Positions 36,139 through 44,216 of a stretch of 64,000 nt of DNA are shown here, one piece after another. Numbering within the stretch: position 1 is the stretch's first letter; every line of letters starts with the position of its first letter. The position numbers were made by a program, and so were the translations under genes. Origin of the DNA: Pseudonocardiales bacterium (GTDB lineage Bacteria > Actinomycetota > Actinomycetes > Mycobacteriales > Pseudonocardiaceae); NCBI GenBank assembly GCA_019247305.1, contig JAFAPC010000170.1, positions 1 through 64,000 on the forward strand, written 5' to 3'. The notes beneath the pieces were generated by a model. It was not told the DNA's origin. It saw only the letters and a list, made by a program, of their open reading frames with translations, and searched no databases.

Positions 36139-36210
36139 TACCCGAGATGCGCCCCCCAGGTGCGTTTCCGTCAGCTCGCACCACCCAGTGCAGGCTTGTC
36201 TAGCATAGAC

Positions 36211-36222
36211 GTATACGTATAC
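36211..36222. promoter_or_regulatory. Perfect palindrome GTATACGTATAC upstream of a small membrane protein gene
   Basis: A perfect 12-bp palindrome, with GTATACAC fitting the GTnTAnAC half-site pattern known for GntR/HutC-type repressors such as those controlling transfer genes of integrative elements. It lies 27 bp before the next start codon, in an AT-richer stretch that also holds CTAG on both sides (36199-36202 and 36224-36227). Confidence 0.5.
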
Positions 36223-36248
36223 ACTAGCCGCAGATGGAGGTGGTGCAG

Positions 36249-36506
36249 ATGATCAACATTATGGTTGCCGGGTCGGTTGTCTTGCTCGCTGTGGGTGTGT
36301 TGATCGGGTCAGGTCTGCACACCCGAGCGGTTGACCGGAGGTATGAGCGGGTGGCCCGACTCGTGCGGGAGCTCTATGAGCGGGAGGAGGCCCTGGCGAG
36401 AAGCGATGACCTTCTGGAGCCTCCGCTGGTGACGCTGCCACCGCTCACCGGGGAGGCCGCTGGTCGCCCTGCTGAGGTGCCGCATCTCCGCGGCTACCAC
36501 CGGTAA
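36249..36506 (+). CDS. Small single-helix membrane protein, unknown
   Basis: An 85-residue protein. ATG 36249 is preferred over 36234 because GGAGG lies 8 bp before it. Residues 3-22 form a membrane helix (NIMVAGSVVLLAVGVLIGSG). The rest is cytoplasmic and charged, with a short helix RYERVARLVRELYEREEALA and a proline-rich end. No family is recognised. The upstream GTATACGTATAC palindrome is the likely control site. Confidence 0.62.
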   Translation: MINIMVAGSVVLLAVGVLIGSGLHTRAVDRRYERVARLVRELYEREEALARSDDLLEPPLVTLPPLTGEAAGRPAEVPHLRGYHR

Positions 36507-36556
36507 TACCGGTAATACGGGGCGCTGGGTGGGGACCGCGTTCCCTCGATAACATG

Positions 36557-36596
36557 CTGGGCACCGTACGGTGGAGCTTGACCGTACGGTGCCCAG
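36557..36596. promoter_or_regulatory. 16-bp perfect inverted repeat made of two ACCGTACGGT palindromes
   Basis: CTGGGCACCGTACGGT (36557-36572), an 8-bp spacer, and its exact complement (36581-36596). Each arm contains the self-complementary 10-mer ACCGTACGGT. There is no T-run, so it is more likely a paired operator for the 36618 gene than a terminator, though a terminator for the 36249 gene is not excluded. Confidence 0.6.
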
Positions 36597-36617
36597 TGAA
36601 TCGGGGTGGGGACAACG

Positions 36618-37022
36618 ATGATTACTGAGGAAGACCGACCCAAGCCGCCAGAACTGCTCAGCCTTTACGCGGCCACCTCAGAGGCGTTCGGGATCCTCAA
36701 AGAGGAATTTCAGGTTCCGGATACCTACGAACTCGTGCTGCACCATGTCGATGCGGCGGAACCCGTCCTGAGAAGTACTCTTGATATCGCCGCGATCACT
36801 ATGCGGAAGATCCAAGCCTTGCGCTGGGTGGCGACGCCTGGTGTCGAGACCGCGAACGACGTCGTCGTCACTCTTGCCGCGGATCTCCTGCGGGCTATCG
36901 ATCACTTAGTAGGATGCTGTGCTGACGAGGCCAGGGCCGATGCGCTGACCACGTTCAAAAACCACGTTGTGCTCGCCGCGCGACGTGCCGGAGGCGACGG
37001 CGGCGTGGCTAGACTGCGCTGA
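36618..37022 (+). CDS. Small helical protein, unknown
   Basis: A 134-residue, mainly alpha-helical protein starting MITEEDRPKPPELLSLYAAT. The ATG at 36618 has a GGGGTGGGG stretch 6 bp upstream; a GTG at 36606 is the alternative. No family is recognised. The only notable feature is a pair of cysteines in DHLVGCCADEARADALTTFK. Its 3' end overlaps by 14 bp the convergent gene at 37009. Confidence 0.58.
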   Translation: MITEEDRPKPPELLSLYAATSEAFGILKEEFQVPDTYELVLHHVDAAEPVLRSTLDIAAITMRKIQALRWVATPGVETANDVVVTLAADLLRAIDHLVGCCADEARADALTTFKNHVVLAARRAGGDGGVARLR

Positions 37023-37368
37023 AGCGTTCTTCTCCCGGCTGGTTTCTGTGTCTGTGTGCGAGCCGTGCGTCCCAGGGGTCCCCGGGCCGTCTGGTCATGA
37101 AGCAGCCCGGAAGAGTCCCTGATGAAGCGATAACTGTCGTGGTCACTTTGCGGACCACGGCGGGTGGCACCATCTCGGTCAACGAAGGACCTAGCATTCT
37201 GGTGAGATGCCAGCACATGAAGTGCCGACGAGAGTCCACACTATCCGCGCGCTCCATGTCGATCAACAGACCCGTGAGGTTGGCTCCCGCGTCGAGGCGA
37301 GCCTGACCGATGACGCCCTTGACCGCACTCACGACTGCACGGAATTCCGCTTCGCCGCTGTGGATCAT
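37009..37368 (-). CDS. Protein of unknown function paired with a ribbon-helix-helix gene
   Basis: A 119-residue protein with GGAGG 7 bp before ATG 37368. It has a plausible alpha/beta beginning (EAEFRAVVSAVKGVIGQARL, ANLTGLLIDMERAD) and a basic end. It starts 24 bp after the RHH gene, so the two are one operon. Size, order and the overlap with the convergent gene suggest a toxin-antitoxin-like or regulator-target pair, but no toxin motif is seen. Confidence 0.58.
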   Translation of the reverse strand: MIHSGEAEFRAVVSAVKGVIGQARLDAGANLTGLLIDMERADSVDSRRHFMCWHLTRMLGPSLTEMVPPAVVRKVTTTVIASSGTLPGCFMTRRPGDPWDARLAHRHRNQPGEERFSAV

Positions 37369-37392
37369 AGCCGCCTCCGGGTCATATGAGGA

Positions 37393-37668
37393 TCAATCGG
37401 GTGCTCTGTGGTGGTGCTGGGGGAGTAGCCGTGCGCGGAACTCGTTCACCCGCGCACTCACTTCTTCGGCTCGCCGCGCCTCAAGAGTCTCGAAGTTCTC
37501 GAATATCGCCTCGACTCCGTACTCGTCGATGAGGCCTTGGGCGACACGAATCACCGCGTTCCGGACGAAGCCAGAGAGCGTCTGGCCCTGGTGCCGCGCG
37601 ACCACCTCGAGCAGGCACCGCTCGTCAGCGGGGACGCGGAAGCAGATGGGAGAGGACTCGCTGGCCAC
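37393..37668 (-). CDS. Ribbon-helix-helix (CopG/DUF1778-like) protein
   Basis: A 91-residue protein with GTG start at 37668 and AAGGGGG 7 bp upstream. Residues 5-45 form a ribbon-helix-helix: ICFRVPADERCLLEVVARHQ then GQTLSGFVRNAVIRVAQGLI. This dimeric fold binds operator DNA, and antitoxins of the TacA/DUF1778 group share it. The C-terminal helix would contact a partner protein. It leads an operon with the unknown 37009-37368 gene. Confidence 0.68.
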   Translation of the reverse strand: MASESSPICFRVPADERCLLEVVARHQGQTLSGFVRNAVIRVAQGLIDEYGVEAIFENFETLEARRAEEVSARVNEFRARLLPQHHHRAPD

Positions 37669-37890
37669 TGCGTCCCCCTTCCGCCTAGTCGAAAGATCTT
37701 TATATAGCGTCAACTCATGGTGACACTCCTCAGTCTAGGCTTGTATGACCGATACGTCAACACCTGTACTCGGGGCCGCGGACCTGGATGACCACCCCCC
37801 TCAGCGTCGAGCACCCACCGCCGCCACGGTCGTGGCGGCGGTGGCTCCCGTGGAGCGGACCGCGCTGGCGCAAGGGTGTAGCCGCCAGCC

Positions 37891-37951
37891 CGTGAACTCG
37901 ACGCCACCGACGTTGCGGGGGCCGGTTGACGTCGGTCTGGTCGAGTTCACG
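37891..37951. repeat. Bipartite palindromic element, copy A
   Basis: A 61-bp element. The outer arms CGTGAACTCGAC and GTCGAGTTCACG are perfectly complementary over 12 bp. The inner arms ACCGACGT and ACGTCGGT match perfectly over 8 bp. They are separated by 3-nt internal loops (GCC/CTG) and a 15-nt centre. The left half and centre recur at 40395-40446. It looks like a REP- or MITE-like repeat, or an RNA hairpin. The surrounding 37669-38210 has no gene. Confidence 0.7.
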
Positions 37952-38210
37952 GCGCTGAAGTTCATGGCGCTGGGCCGCACTCGTCGTGTCGTCTCGACCC
38001 GTTGCCGGGGGTGGGAGGCATCCGTCGGGGTCGCTGGTGAGCCGTCGAGACCCTGTGATCGCCGCACCAGCGTGAGATGGTCGAGCATGCCCTCGAGCAG
38101 GGCGCAGCGTCGTGATCCGGTGCGGTCACCGAGGTCACGGGTGACATCGCGGGTGATCAACTCGCGAGGGGGTTGAGTGCAGGCGCGAAGGGCCGGGCTG
38201 GCCATGGCCG

Positions 38211-38812
38211 TTACGCGTGGAGGTGGTGCTCGACCACCGACCCGGTGAAGTCCTCAGGCACGGCGTCCATGATGATCTCGTCACACTGCTGGCCCAACCA
38301 GCGCGCGCCCTGGCGGCGCACACCCACAATCCTGAAGCCAGCCTTCTCGTACGCGCGAATGGCAGCCTTGTTCGGCTCCCAGACCTCCAACGTGACATTG
38401 CGCAGCCCGACGACGTTGAAGGCCCAGTCCAGCGTCAGCGTGGTGGCCTCGGTCCCCAGACCCTCTCCGCGACGCTCACCGAGCAGGATGACGTAGTCAG
38501 CAACCTGCTTGCGCTGGTCACTGTGCACGGTACTCAGCCCGATCGGCTGCCACGCCTCCCCATTCGTCGCATACACCGTGAAATAGGCACCCAGGTCACC
38601 GGACTGGCTGGCCAGCCCATACGTGGTGGCCGACTCTCCAGCGTCTCCGGTGTGGTGTGCCCGAGCCCGGCCAACACACCAAGCTGCTGCCGACCTGACC
38701 CCAGGATCTCGACACAGTCGCTCGCCACCTGGTGTGGCGCCTCACGGCGGGAGCAGTGACGGATGTGCCAGGAATGGCACCGTGCCACCCACAGGTGCCA
38801 CCCCTGGCGCAT
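38211..38812 (-). pseudogene. GNAT-family N-acetyltransferase, frameshifted
   Basis: The C-terminal 120 codons give a good GNAT core of the RimJ/RimL type: WQPIGLSTVHSDQRKQVADY, the acetyl-CoA loop ILLGERRGEGLGTEATTLTL, and YEKAGFRIVGVRRQGARWLG. The N-terminal part (LGVLAGLGHTTPETLES, preceded by a plausible leader from 38812) is in another frame. One base near 38636 would join them to GESATTYGLASQSGDLGAYF. Without the repair the only start is GTG 38576, too short for the fold. A translated truncated protein is possible but unlikely to be active. Confidence 0.65.
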
Positions 38813-38959
38813 CCACTCGCGGCGATCGCCCTCCCCCCGGAGTTCACCGACACGCAGCGATGCTCCCTGCTACCCTGGTGCGCTGAGCTGATCACGACCC
38901 TGGTAAGAGGCCGTTATGCTGCAAGTCGGCCATGAGCGAGGGGAAACGGGGAGGCAGCG

Positions 38960-40369
38960 ATGGGGTCTGGGGAAGAAAATCTGATCGGCAAGCTGGCGGG
39001 GAACACGCCGCCGGTGGATCCGGGGTTGTTGGCGCGTCCGGAGGTGCGCGCCGCGCTGGCCAGCCATGACATCGGCACGCTGTTTCGCGTCCTCAACGCC
39101 ACCGGGTGGAGTCAGCGGGGCATCGCCGGGGCGACGAAAATGCACCAGTCCGAAGTCTCAGAGATCATCAACAAGGGTCGACAGGTGACCAAGCACCAGG
39201 TCCTGGTGCGGATCGCCGACGGACTAGGCATCCCCCGCGAGCTGATGAACCTCGGCCCCACTCAGGACGTCAGCGCCTACCCTGGGGGGAGTACCCGTGG
39301 TGAGCACACCGAGGAGGAGATCGCCACGAGACGCCGACACATCATCATGGCCGTAGGCACCACCGCCTACGCAGCCCAGGGCAAACCCGTAAAAGACCTT
39401 GAGCCGCGACCTGAGCTGCTTGGCCCAGCACCAGCACCAGCATCAGCTCCCCTGCCCTCCCGGATCCAGGGGATCGATGTGGTGCAGGTACGAAAGACCA
39501 CGCAGGACCTTAGCGCAGCCAGCCGCGCCTACGGCTCTAACCCGTGGATGAGCAGCGCGGCGGTCACCTGGGCCACCGGGCTGCTGGAGCTCCCCGGCAC
39601 CGAGCAAATCAAACAAGCTCTCATGGTGGCGATCACCGAGCTGCAGCTGCACGCTGCGTGGGCCACGTTCGACGCCGGCCTGCACGACCACACGATCGAT
39701 CATTGCATCTGTGCACTGGAACTCGCCACCCAGACGGGCGATCCCCACTACCAAACCGTCGCGCTGAACGTCGCCGGGCTGGCCACGGTGGAGCGTGGTC
39801 GCCCTAATGATGGGCTCGCGATGCTGCAACTCTCCCAGCTCATCGCTGAGCACATCCCCGCGAACGACGAACGCCCACGAGTCGGCTGGCCTGGTTCCCG
39901 GGCGTCCCTGCAGGCCTGCGGGCTAGCGGATTCCGCGACTGCCCTGGCACTCATGGGGGACCACAAGGGGGCGGCGGTCAAGATGGCCAAGGCGCGGGAG
40001 CTGTGGCAGCCCACCCCGGCCGACCCCAACGGTGACCTGGACCAGGTAGCTGCGCGTCTGGAGCTGGGCCAGGGACGGCTGGAGAAGGCGGAACCATTCG
40101 CCGCAGCGTCGATGCGGCGTTGGGACGGCGCCGGCAGCAACCGGGCCCGCACTCTGTCCGGCATCCTGCTGGCTACCATCCACGTCCGGGCCGGCGAACC
40201 TGACGGCCTGAGGCTGGCGCACGAGGCGATCACCAGCGTCACCAAGCTCAGTTCGCAGCGAGCCCGCCAACGCCTCACCCCCCTCGCCGCCGCCCTGGAC
40301 GCCCGACCCAGCACCGACGCCCACGACCTGGCCCGCACAGCCCGCCACCTCACCACCACCCGCGCCTGA
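38960..40369 (+). CDS. XRE-family regulator with TPR-like C-terminus
   Basis: A 469-residue protein; GGGGAGG lies 7 bp before the ATG. An N-terminal helix-turn-helix spans about residues 40-85 (RVLNATGWSQRGIAGATKMH, QSEVSEIINKGRQVTKHQVL). A variable linker follows, with the typical ATRRRHIIMAVGTTAYAA segment. Residues 160-465 are tetratricopeptide-like helices. Actinomycetes have many of these; some control development or nearby clusters. It is 100 bp upstream of, and convergent with, the graspetide operon, so it may be its regulator, though no operator links them. Confidence 0.85.
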   Translation: MGSGEENLIGKLAGNTPPVDPGLLARPEVRAALASHDIGTLFRVLNATGWSQRGIAGATKMHQSEVSEIINKGRQVTKHQVLVRIADGLGIPRELMNLGPTQDVSAYPGGSTRGEHTEEEIATRRRHIIMAVGTTAYAAQGKPVKDLEPRPELLGPAPAPASAPLPSRIQGIDVVQVRKTTQDLSAASRAYGSNPWMSSAAVTWATGLLELPGTEQIKQALMVAITELQLHAAWATFDAGLHDHTIDHCICALELATQTGDPHYQTVALNVAGLATVERGRPNDGLAMLQLSQLIAEHIPANDERPRVGWPGSRASLQACGLADSATALALMGDHKGAAVKMAKARELWQPTPADPNGDLDQVAARLELGQGRLEKAEPFAAASMRRWDGAGSNRARTLSGILLATIHVRAGEPDGLRLAHEAITSVTKLSSQRARQRLTPLAAALDARPSTDAHDLARTARHLTTTRA

Positions 40370-40394
40370 GATACCGGCGCGCAGCCAGCGCTGT

Positions 40395-40446
40395 CGTGAA
40401 CTCGACGTCACCGACGTCACAAGGCCGGCGCGACGTCGATCTGAAC
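40395..40446. repeat. Bipartite palindromic element, copy B (right arm degraded)
   Basis: CGTGAACTCGACG, CACCGACGT, GGCCGG and GACGTCG match copy A at 37891-37951 in the same order and nearly the same spacing. The right outer arm has decayed to CTGAACCGCC. It lies between the convergent XRE gene and the MFS gene, where it could also work as a terminator hairpin. Confidence 0.65.
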
Positions 40447-40477
40447 CGCCCCGAAATCGAGGCTCTTTCGGTGGCTC

Positions 40478-42001
40478 TCAGGATACTGGTCGGGGACTGA
40501 TCGGCTGCGGTGTGCGGGTGGCGGGCTGCTGGCATGGCTGGGTGAGCCCGGGCGGTGGGTGTAGCTGCACTGGTGTTTGCCGCTTAATCGTGAGCGACGC
40601 AATGATGCCGCCGAGGCCGCACAGCGTCGCGCAGATGAGCATCGCGTGGGCGAAACCGGGTCTGAGGGAGGTAGTGCCGCTGTGATTGAGCCCGACGGCG
40701 AGCGGGAGAACGGCGACGGCGAGCAGACTGGCGATCCGGGAGACGGCGTTGTTGGCCCCGGAGGCAGCGCCGACGTGTTTCTCCTGCACGGAGGCAAGCA
40801 CTGTGGAGGTCAGCGGCGCCACCGTGATGGCCATGCCCAGGCCCAGCACGGCGACGCCGGGCAGTACCCCGCGGAGATAACTCACGCCCGGCACCGCGCG
40901 GATTAACAGCGCGTGACCGGCACCGGCCACTAACGGGCCGATGGTCATCGGCCAGCGGGGTCCGACCCGTTGGGCCAACGCTCCGATCCGGCTGGAGAGC
41001 AGCAACATGATCATAGTGAAGGGCAGGAAGGCGAGCCCGGCCGCCAGCGCGCTGTACCCCAGGGACTGCTGCAGTTGGAGGGCGAGCAGGAACAGTGTCC
41101 CGCCCAACGCGGTGTAGACCGCGAGCGTCACCAGGTTCGCCCCGGTGAACTGCGCTGAGCAGAACAACGACAGCGGAATCAGCGGTGCCCGCTGGCGTCG
41201 TTCAATCAGCGGGAAGGCAGCCAGTGCCAACGCCCCCGCGACGACTGCCGTCACGCTCAGCGGGGTCCAGCCCTGCACTGGCGCCGCAATCAGCGCATAG
41301 ATGATCCCGCCGAGGCCGAGCGTCACACTGCCCGCGCCAGCGATATCCAGGCGTCCAGTCGTAGTGGTGTTGCGACTCTCCGGAACGCGGCGCACAGTCA
41401 CCACTAGTGCCACGGCGGCGAGTGGCACGTTGATGAAAAACACCCACCGCCACGACGCCGAGTCAACGAGCCATCCCCCCACAAACGGCCCCAGCGCCGA
41501 GGCCACCCCGCTCAACCCGGCCCACGTGCCGATCGCCCGGCCCCGGTCCTGCTGCCGGATGCAGGCCTCGATCAGGGCCAGGCTGCCGGGAATCAACAGC
41601 GCACCCCCAATACCCTGCACCAGCCGGGCCAGGATCAGGACGCCGCCGCTCGGCGCCAGGCCGCAGCCCAGCGACGCCACCGTGAAGATCGCCAGCCCCA
41701 CCAGGAACACCCGACGGCGCCCATAACGGTCGCCCAGCGCGCCGCCCAGCAGCAACAGCGCGCTGAGGCTGAGAAGGTACCCATCCAGCACCCACTGCAG
41801 CACCGAGAACCCGCCGCCGAGTTCACGGCCGATGGTCGGTAGGGCCACGTTGACCACGGACCCGTCCAGGAACGCCACCCCCGAGCCCAAAGCGGCAGCC
41901 ACGACCAGCCAGCGCCCCCCTGGTGAGGACAGCGCCAGCGGCGCTGGCGAGGTCCGTGAGTTCACGATGTCCAAGGGGCGGTCAGGTCGCGCACGGCGCA
42001 T
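40478..42001 (-). CDS. MFS drug/peptide exporter, DHA2 (EmrB/QacA) type
   Basis: A 507-residue transporter with 14 predicted helices. Characteristic motifs: FLDGSVVNVALPTIGRELGG (motif D1 region), GGALGDRYGRRRVFLVGLAI (motif A), RLVQGIGGALLIPGSLALIE (motif B) and GLSGVASALGPFVGGWLVDS (motif C). DHA2 pumps expel drugs and natural products using the proton gradient. ATG 42001 comes 2 bp after the methyltransferase stop (TGAACATG). It is thus the last gene of the graspetide operon and the likely exporter of the product. Confidence 0.9.
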   Translation of the reverse strand: MRRARPDRPLDIVNSRTSPAPLALSSPGGRWLVVAAALGSGVAFLDGSVVNVALPTIGRELGGGFSVLQWVLDGYLLSLSALLLLGGALGDRYGRRRVFLVGLAIFTVASLGCGLAPSGGVLILARLVQGIGGALLIPGSLALIEACIRQQDRGRAIGTWAGLSGVASALGPFVGGWLVDSASWRWVFFINVPLAAVALVVTVRRVPESRNTTTTGRLDIAGAGSVTLGLGGIIYALIAAPVQGWTPLSVTAVVAGALALAAFPLIERRQRAPLIPLSLFCSAQFTGANLVTLAVYTALGGTLFLLALQLQQSLGYSALAAGLAFLPFTMIMLLLSSRIGALAQRVGPRWPMTIGPLVAGAGHALLIRAVPGVSYLRGVLPGVAVLGLGMAITVAPLTSTVLASVQEKHVGAASGANNAVSRIASLLAVAVLPLAVGLNHSGTTSLRPGFAHAMLICATLCGLGGIIASLTIKRQTPVQLHPPPGLTQPCQQPATRTPQPISPRPVS

Positions 42002-42003
42002 GT

Positions 42004-43248
42004 TCAGGGAACCGGGGCGGGAAGGGGCAGCTCCCAGCGGAGGGAGGTGTTGTCGGGGTGGCGGTAGGACACCCATTGGCCGGTCGGGGTCACGGCGACC
42101 GCAAAGGAGTCCCAGCGTGGTTCGTTCAGTGCGCTCCAGTGGCGGTGGGCGCGCTCAAGCAGCTCGACGAGGCGGCGCGGCCCGGCCTGGCTGGTGGGGT
42201 AGCAGCCGTCGCGCCGGTCGTGCCAGATAATGGCCCAGGAGTGGTCTGGAGTGGCGATCTCGGTTCCCAGGCGCGTCTCGTCATCGTCGGCGGTGACCAG
42301 GCGGAAAGCGGCGTCGGCCAGGCAGGTTTGGGCGAAGAAGCCCCAGGCGGCGTGGTGGTGCAGGCTGGCGGGGTCAAGGGTGGTCACGCCGTTGGTGGGG
42401 TCGGTAGCGGGCCGGGTGATGCGGACGGTGTAGTCGTAGGGCGCGCTGGGGTCGTGGCGTAGCGGCATGAAGATGGCGCCTTCAGATAGCAATGGGCCCG
42501 ATGCGGTGCCGTCGGGGTGGACGGTGAGCAGCGCCAATGCGCTGCGCATGAGCGGGCCACGCAGGTTGACCATGATTCGTCCACAGGGGCGGGTCTGGGC
42601 AATCCACGCATACGGGATCCGCTCGACCGAGCAGGTGGCGATGATCCGGTCATAGGGGGCATGGTCGCTGAGGCCGGCGATGCCGTCGGCGGCCACCAGG
42701 TGCGGTCGGTAGCCGTGGGCGGCCAGTCGCCGGGTGGCGGCGGCCACCAGCTCGGGGTCGATGTCGATGCTAGTGACGTGAGTGTCGCCGAGTCGCTCGC
42801 ACAGCAAGGCGGCGTTGTAGCCGGTGCCGGTACCGATCTCCAAGACCCGGTGGCCGTCCTGGATGTCGAGGTCTTCGAGCATGCGCATCATCAGGCTGGG
42901 CATGGTGGAGGAGCTGGTGACGATCGGGTGGCTGCCGCCGCCGCGTTCTGGCGGGATGGGCTGGCCCTTCAGGTCGACGATCAGGGTTGTGTCGCTGTAG
43001 ACGGAGGTGAGCCATTCATCGTGGTCGTCGGGGTTGGCGCCCTCGACGAGGCGCCACCGCGGCGGGATGCTGCCGGGCTGCTCGTCCTGGAGGTAGCGCG
43101 GCAGGAACACGTGGCGCCGCACCGTGGTGAAGACCCGACGCCACGGTGGGCTGCGCAGCGCACCCTGTTCGCTGATCTCGTAGGCCAGCGTCTGCAACCG
43201 TCGTCGCGCCTCCTCGTCCAGCACGGCCTCGATCGACTCCACGGTCAC
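42004..43248 (-). CDS. PIMT-like O-methyltransferase of a graspetide cluster
   Basis: A 414-residue protein. Residues 105-240 form a protein-L-isoaspartate methyltransferase domain: IVTSSSTMPSLMMRMLEDLD, the SAM loop VLEIGTGTGYNAALLCERLG, and YDRIIATCSVERIPYAWIAQ. The long C-terminal extension of about 170 residues is typical of methyltransferases found beside ATP-grasp RiPP genes. In characterised graspetides of this type (fuscimiditide, amycolimiditide), the PIMT homologue methylates an aspartate that then closes to an aspartimide. The GTG start overlaps the ATP-grasp stop as GTGA, so both are translated together. Confidence 0.9.
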   Translation of the reverse strand: MTVESIEAVLDEEARRRLQTLAYEISEQGALRSPPWRRVFTTVRRHVFLPRYLQDEQPGSIPPRWRLVEGANPDDHDEWLTSVYSDTTLIVDLKGQPIPPERGGGSHPIVTSSSTMPSLMMRMLEDLDIQDGHRVLEIGTGTGYNAALLCERLGDTHVTSIDIDPELVAAATRRLAAHGYRPHLVAADGIAGLSDHAPYDRIIATCSVERIPYAWIAQTRPCGRIMVNLRGPLMRSALALLTVHPDGTASGPLLSEGAIFMPLRHDPSAPYDYTVRITRPATDPTNGVTTLDPASLHHHAAWGFFAQTCLADAAFRLVTADDDETRLGTEIATPDHSWAIIWHDRRDGCYPTSQAGPRRLVELLERAHRHWSALNEPRWDSFAVAVTPTGQWVSYRHPDNTSLRWELPLPAPVP

Positions 43249-44216
43249 GACTCGGGCCCTCCTACCAAAAAATCGGCAATCGCCTCGCTGATCGGGATCC
43301 CGGTTTCAGCCTCCAACCAGCCGATTTGTCCCTCAGCGTTACATTCATAGGCCCACCAGCCCTCGGCGGTGACCCCGAAATCGAACGCGCCGAAAGCCAA
43401 CCCGGCCATCTTCAGGTAGGCGGCCACACCCGCGCGGATATCCGGTGGAGTGTCGATCACTCGGTACTGCAACGCGGCGTAGTCGCTGCGCCAGTCGATG
43501 CGGGCTCGCTCGGAGCCGGCATCGATGCGCACCGCGAAGAACTCCTCGCCTACCACGGTCAGTCGCACGCTGAACAGCGCGTCGATGTAGGCCTGGAACA
43601 AGTGGGCACTGTAGTCCACCCCGGCGAGGTGGTCGAGGTCTGCTGCGGTGACGCGACGCGTGTAGACGGCGTGTGTGCCGCCTCCGGTGCGCACAACGCC
43701 AACCGCGACAGGCTTGCAGATCACCGATCCGACCTGGTCGGCGAAGCCCCGGACGGTCTGCGCGTCGTTGGTGATCACCGTTGGTGGCGTGGCCAGGCCG
43801 CAGGCCCGAAAGTCGCGCAGCTGCTTGGGTTTGTAGGCGGCATCGGCGGAGCGGGCGGGCATATTGCACCAGCGCACCCCCTCGAGGCTGGCCAAAATCC
43901 CCCCGAGGGCGTAGCGGCACTCGATCGCCGAATGCCACTGCTCGATCGCTGACAGGTGCGTCGGCGGCTCGAACGCCCGCGGCCGCCGTACATACACCGC
44001 CCCTACCTCGTCCAAGTCCACCCGGTCCTCGGCGCTGACCAACTCACCGTGCCACGATGTGGTGCCCAGCTCAGCCCGGAGCCGAAGCCGCTGCGGGATG
44101 TCCGCGGTGTCAAACCGAAAAAACCGAGCCGCTCGGGCGGCCAACACCGCACACACCCGGTCTGCGGTCGGGTCGGTGACATCGGCCACTACCAGCACCA
44201 CGTCCCGTGATGTCAC
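43245..44216 (-). CDS. tgmB: ATP-grasp ligase, graspetide (TgmB-type) peptide maturase
   Basis: A 323-residue enzyme expected to make omega-ester or omega-amide bonds between side chains of the precursor peptide. Motifs: VLVVADVTDPTADRVCAVLA at the N-terminus, YVRRPRAFEPPTHLSAIEQW (typical of the RimK/MvdD-like group), the ATP-binding lysine in GSVICKPVAVG, and the metal-binding FDFGVTAEGWWAYECNAEGQ. GTG 44216 overlaps the precursor stop (GTGA), and its own TGA overlaps the methyltransferase start. The tight coupling argues strongly for one pathway. Confidence 0.92.
   Translation of the reverse strand: MTSRDVVLVVADVTDPTADRVCAVLAARAARFFRFDTADIPQRLRLRAELGTTSWHGELVSAEDRVDLDEVGAVYVRRPRAFEPPTHLSAIEQWHSAIECRYALGGILASLEGVRWCNMPARSADAAYKPKQLRDFRACGLATPPTVITNDAQTVRGFADQVGSVICKPVAVGVVRTGGGTHAVYTRRVTAADLDHLAGVDYSAHLFQAYIDALFSVRLTVVGEEFFAVRIDAGSERARIDWRSDYAALQYRVIDTPPDIRAGVAAYLKMAGLAFGAFDFGVTAEGWWAYECNAEGQIGWLEAETGIPISEAIADFLVGGPES

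Noticed and set aside
37891-37951. Rho-independent terminator
   Set aside because: The dyad is too long and has internal loops, lacks a T-run, and recurs elsewhere; a repeat element is the better reading.
38596-38895. Alternative coding region overlapping the GNAT remnant
   Set aside because: Only one frame extends the acetyltransferase; the others have no family resemblance.
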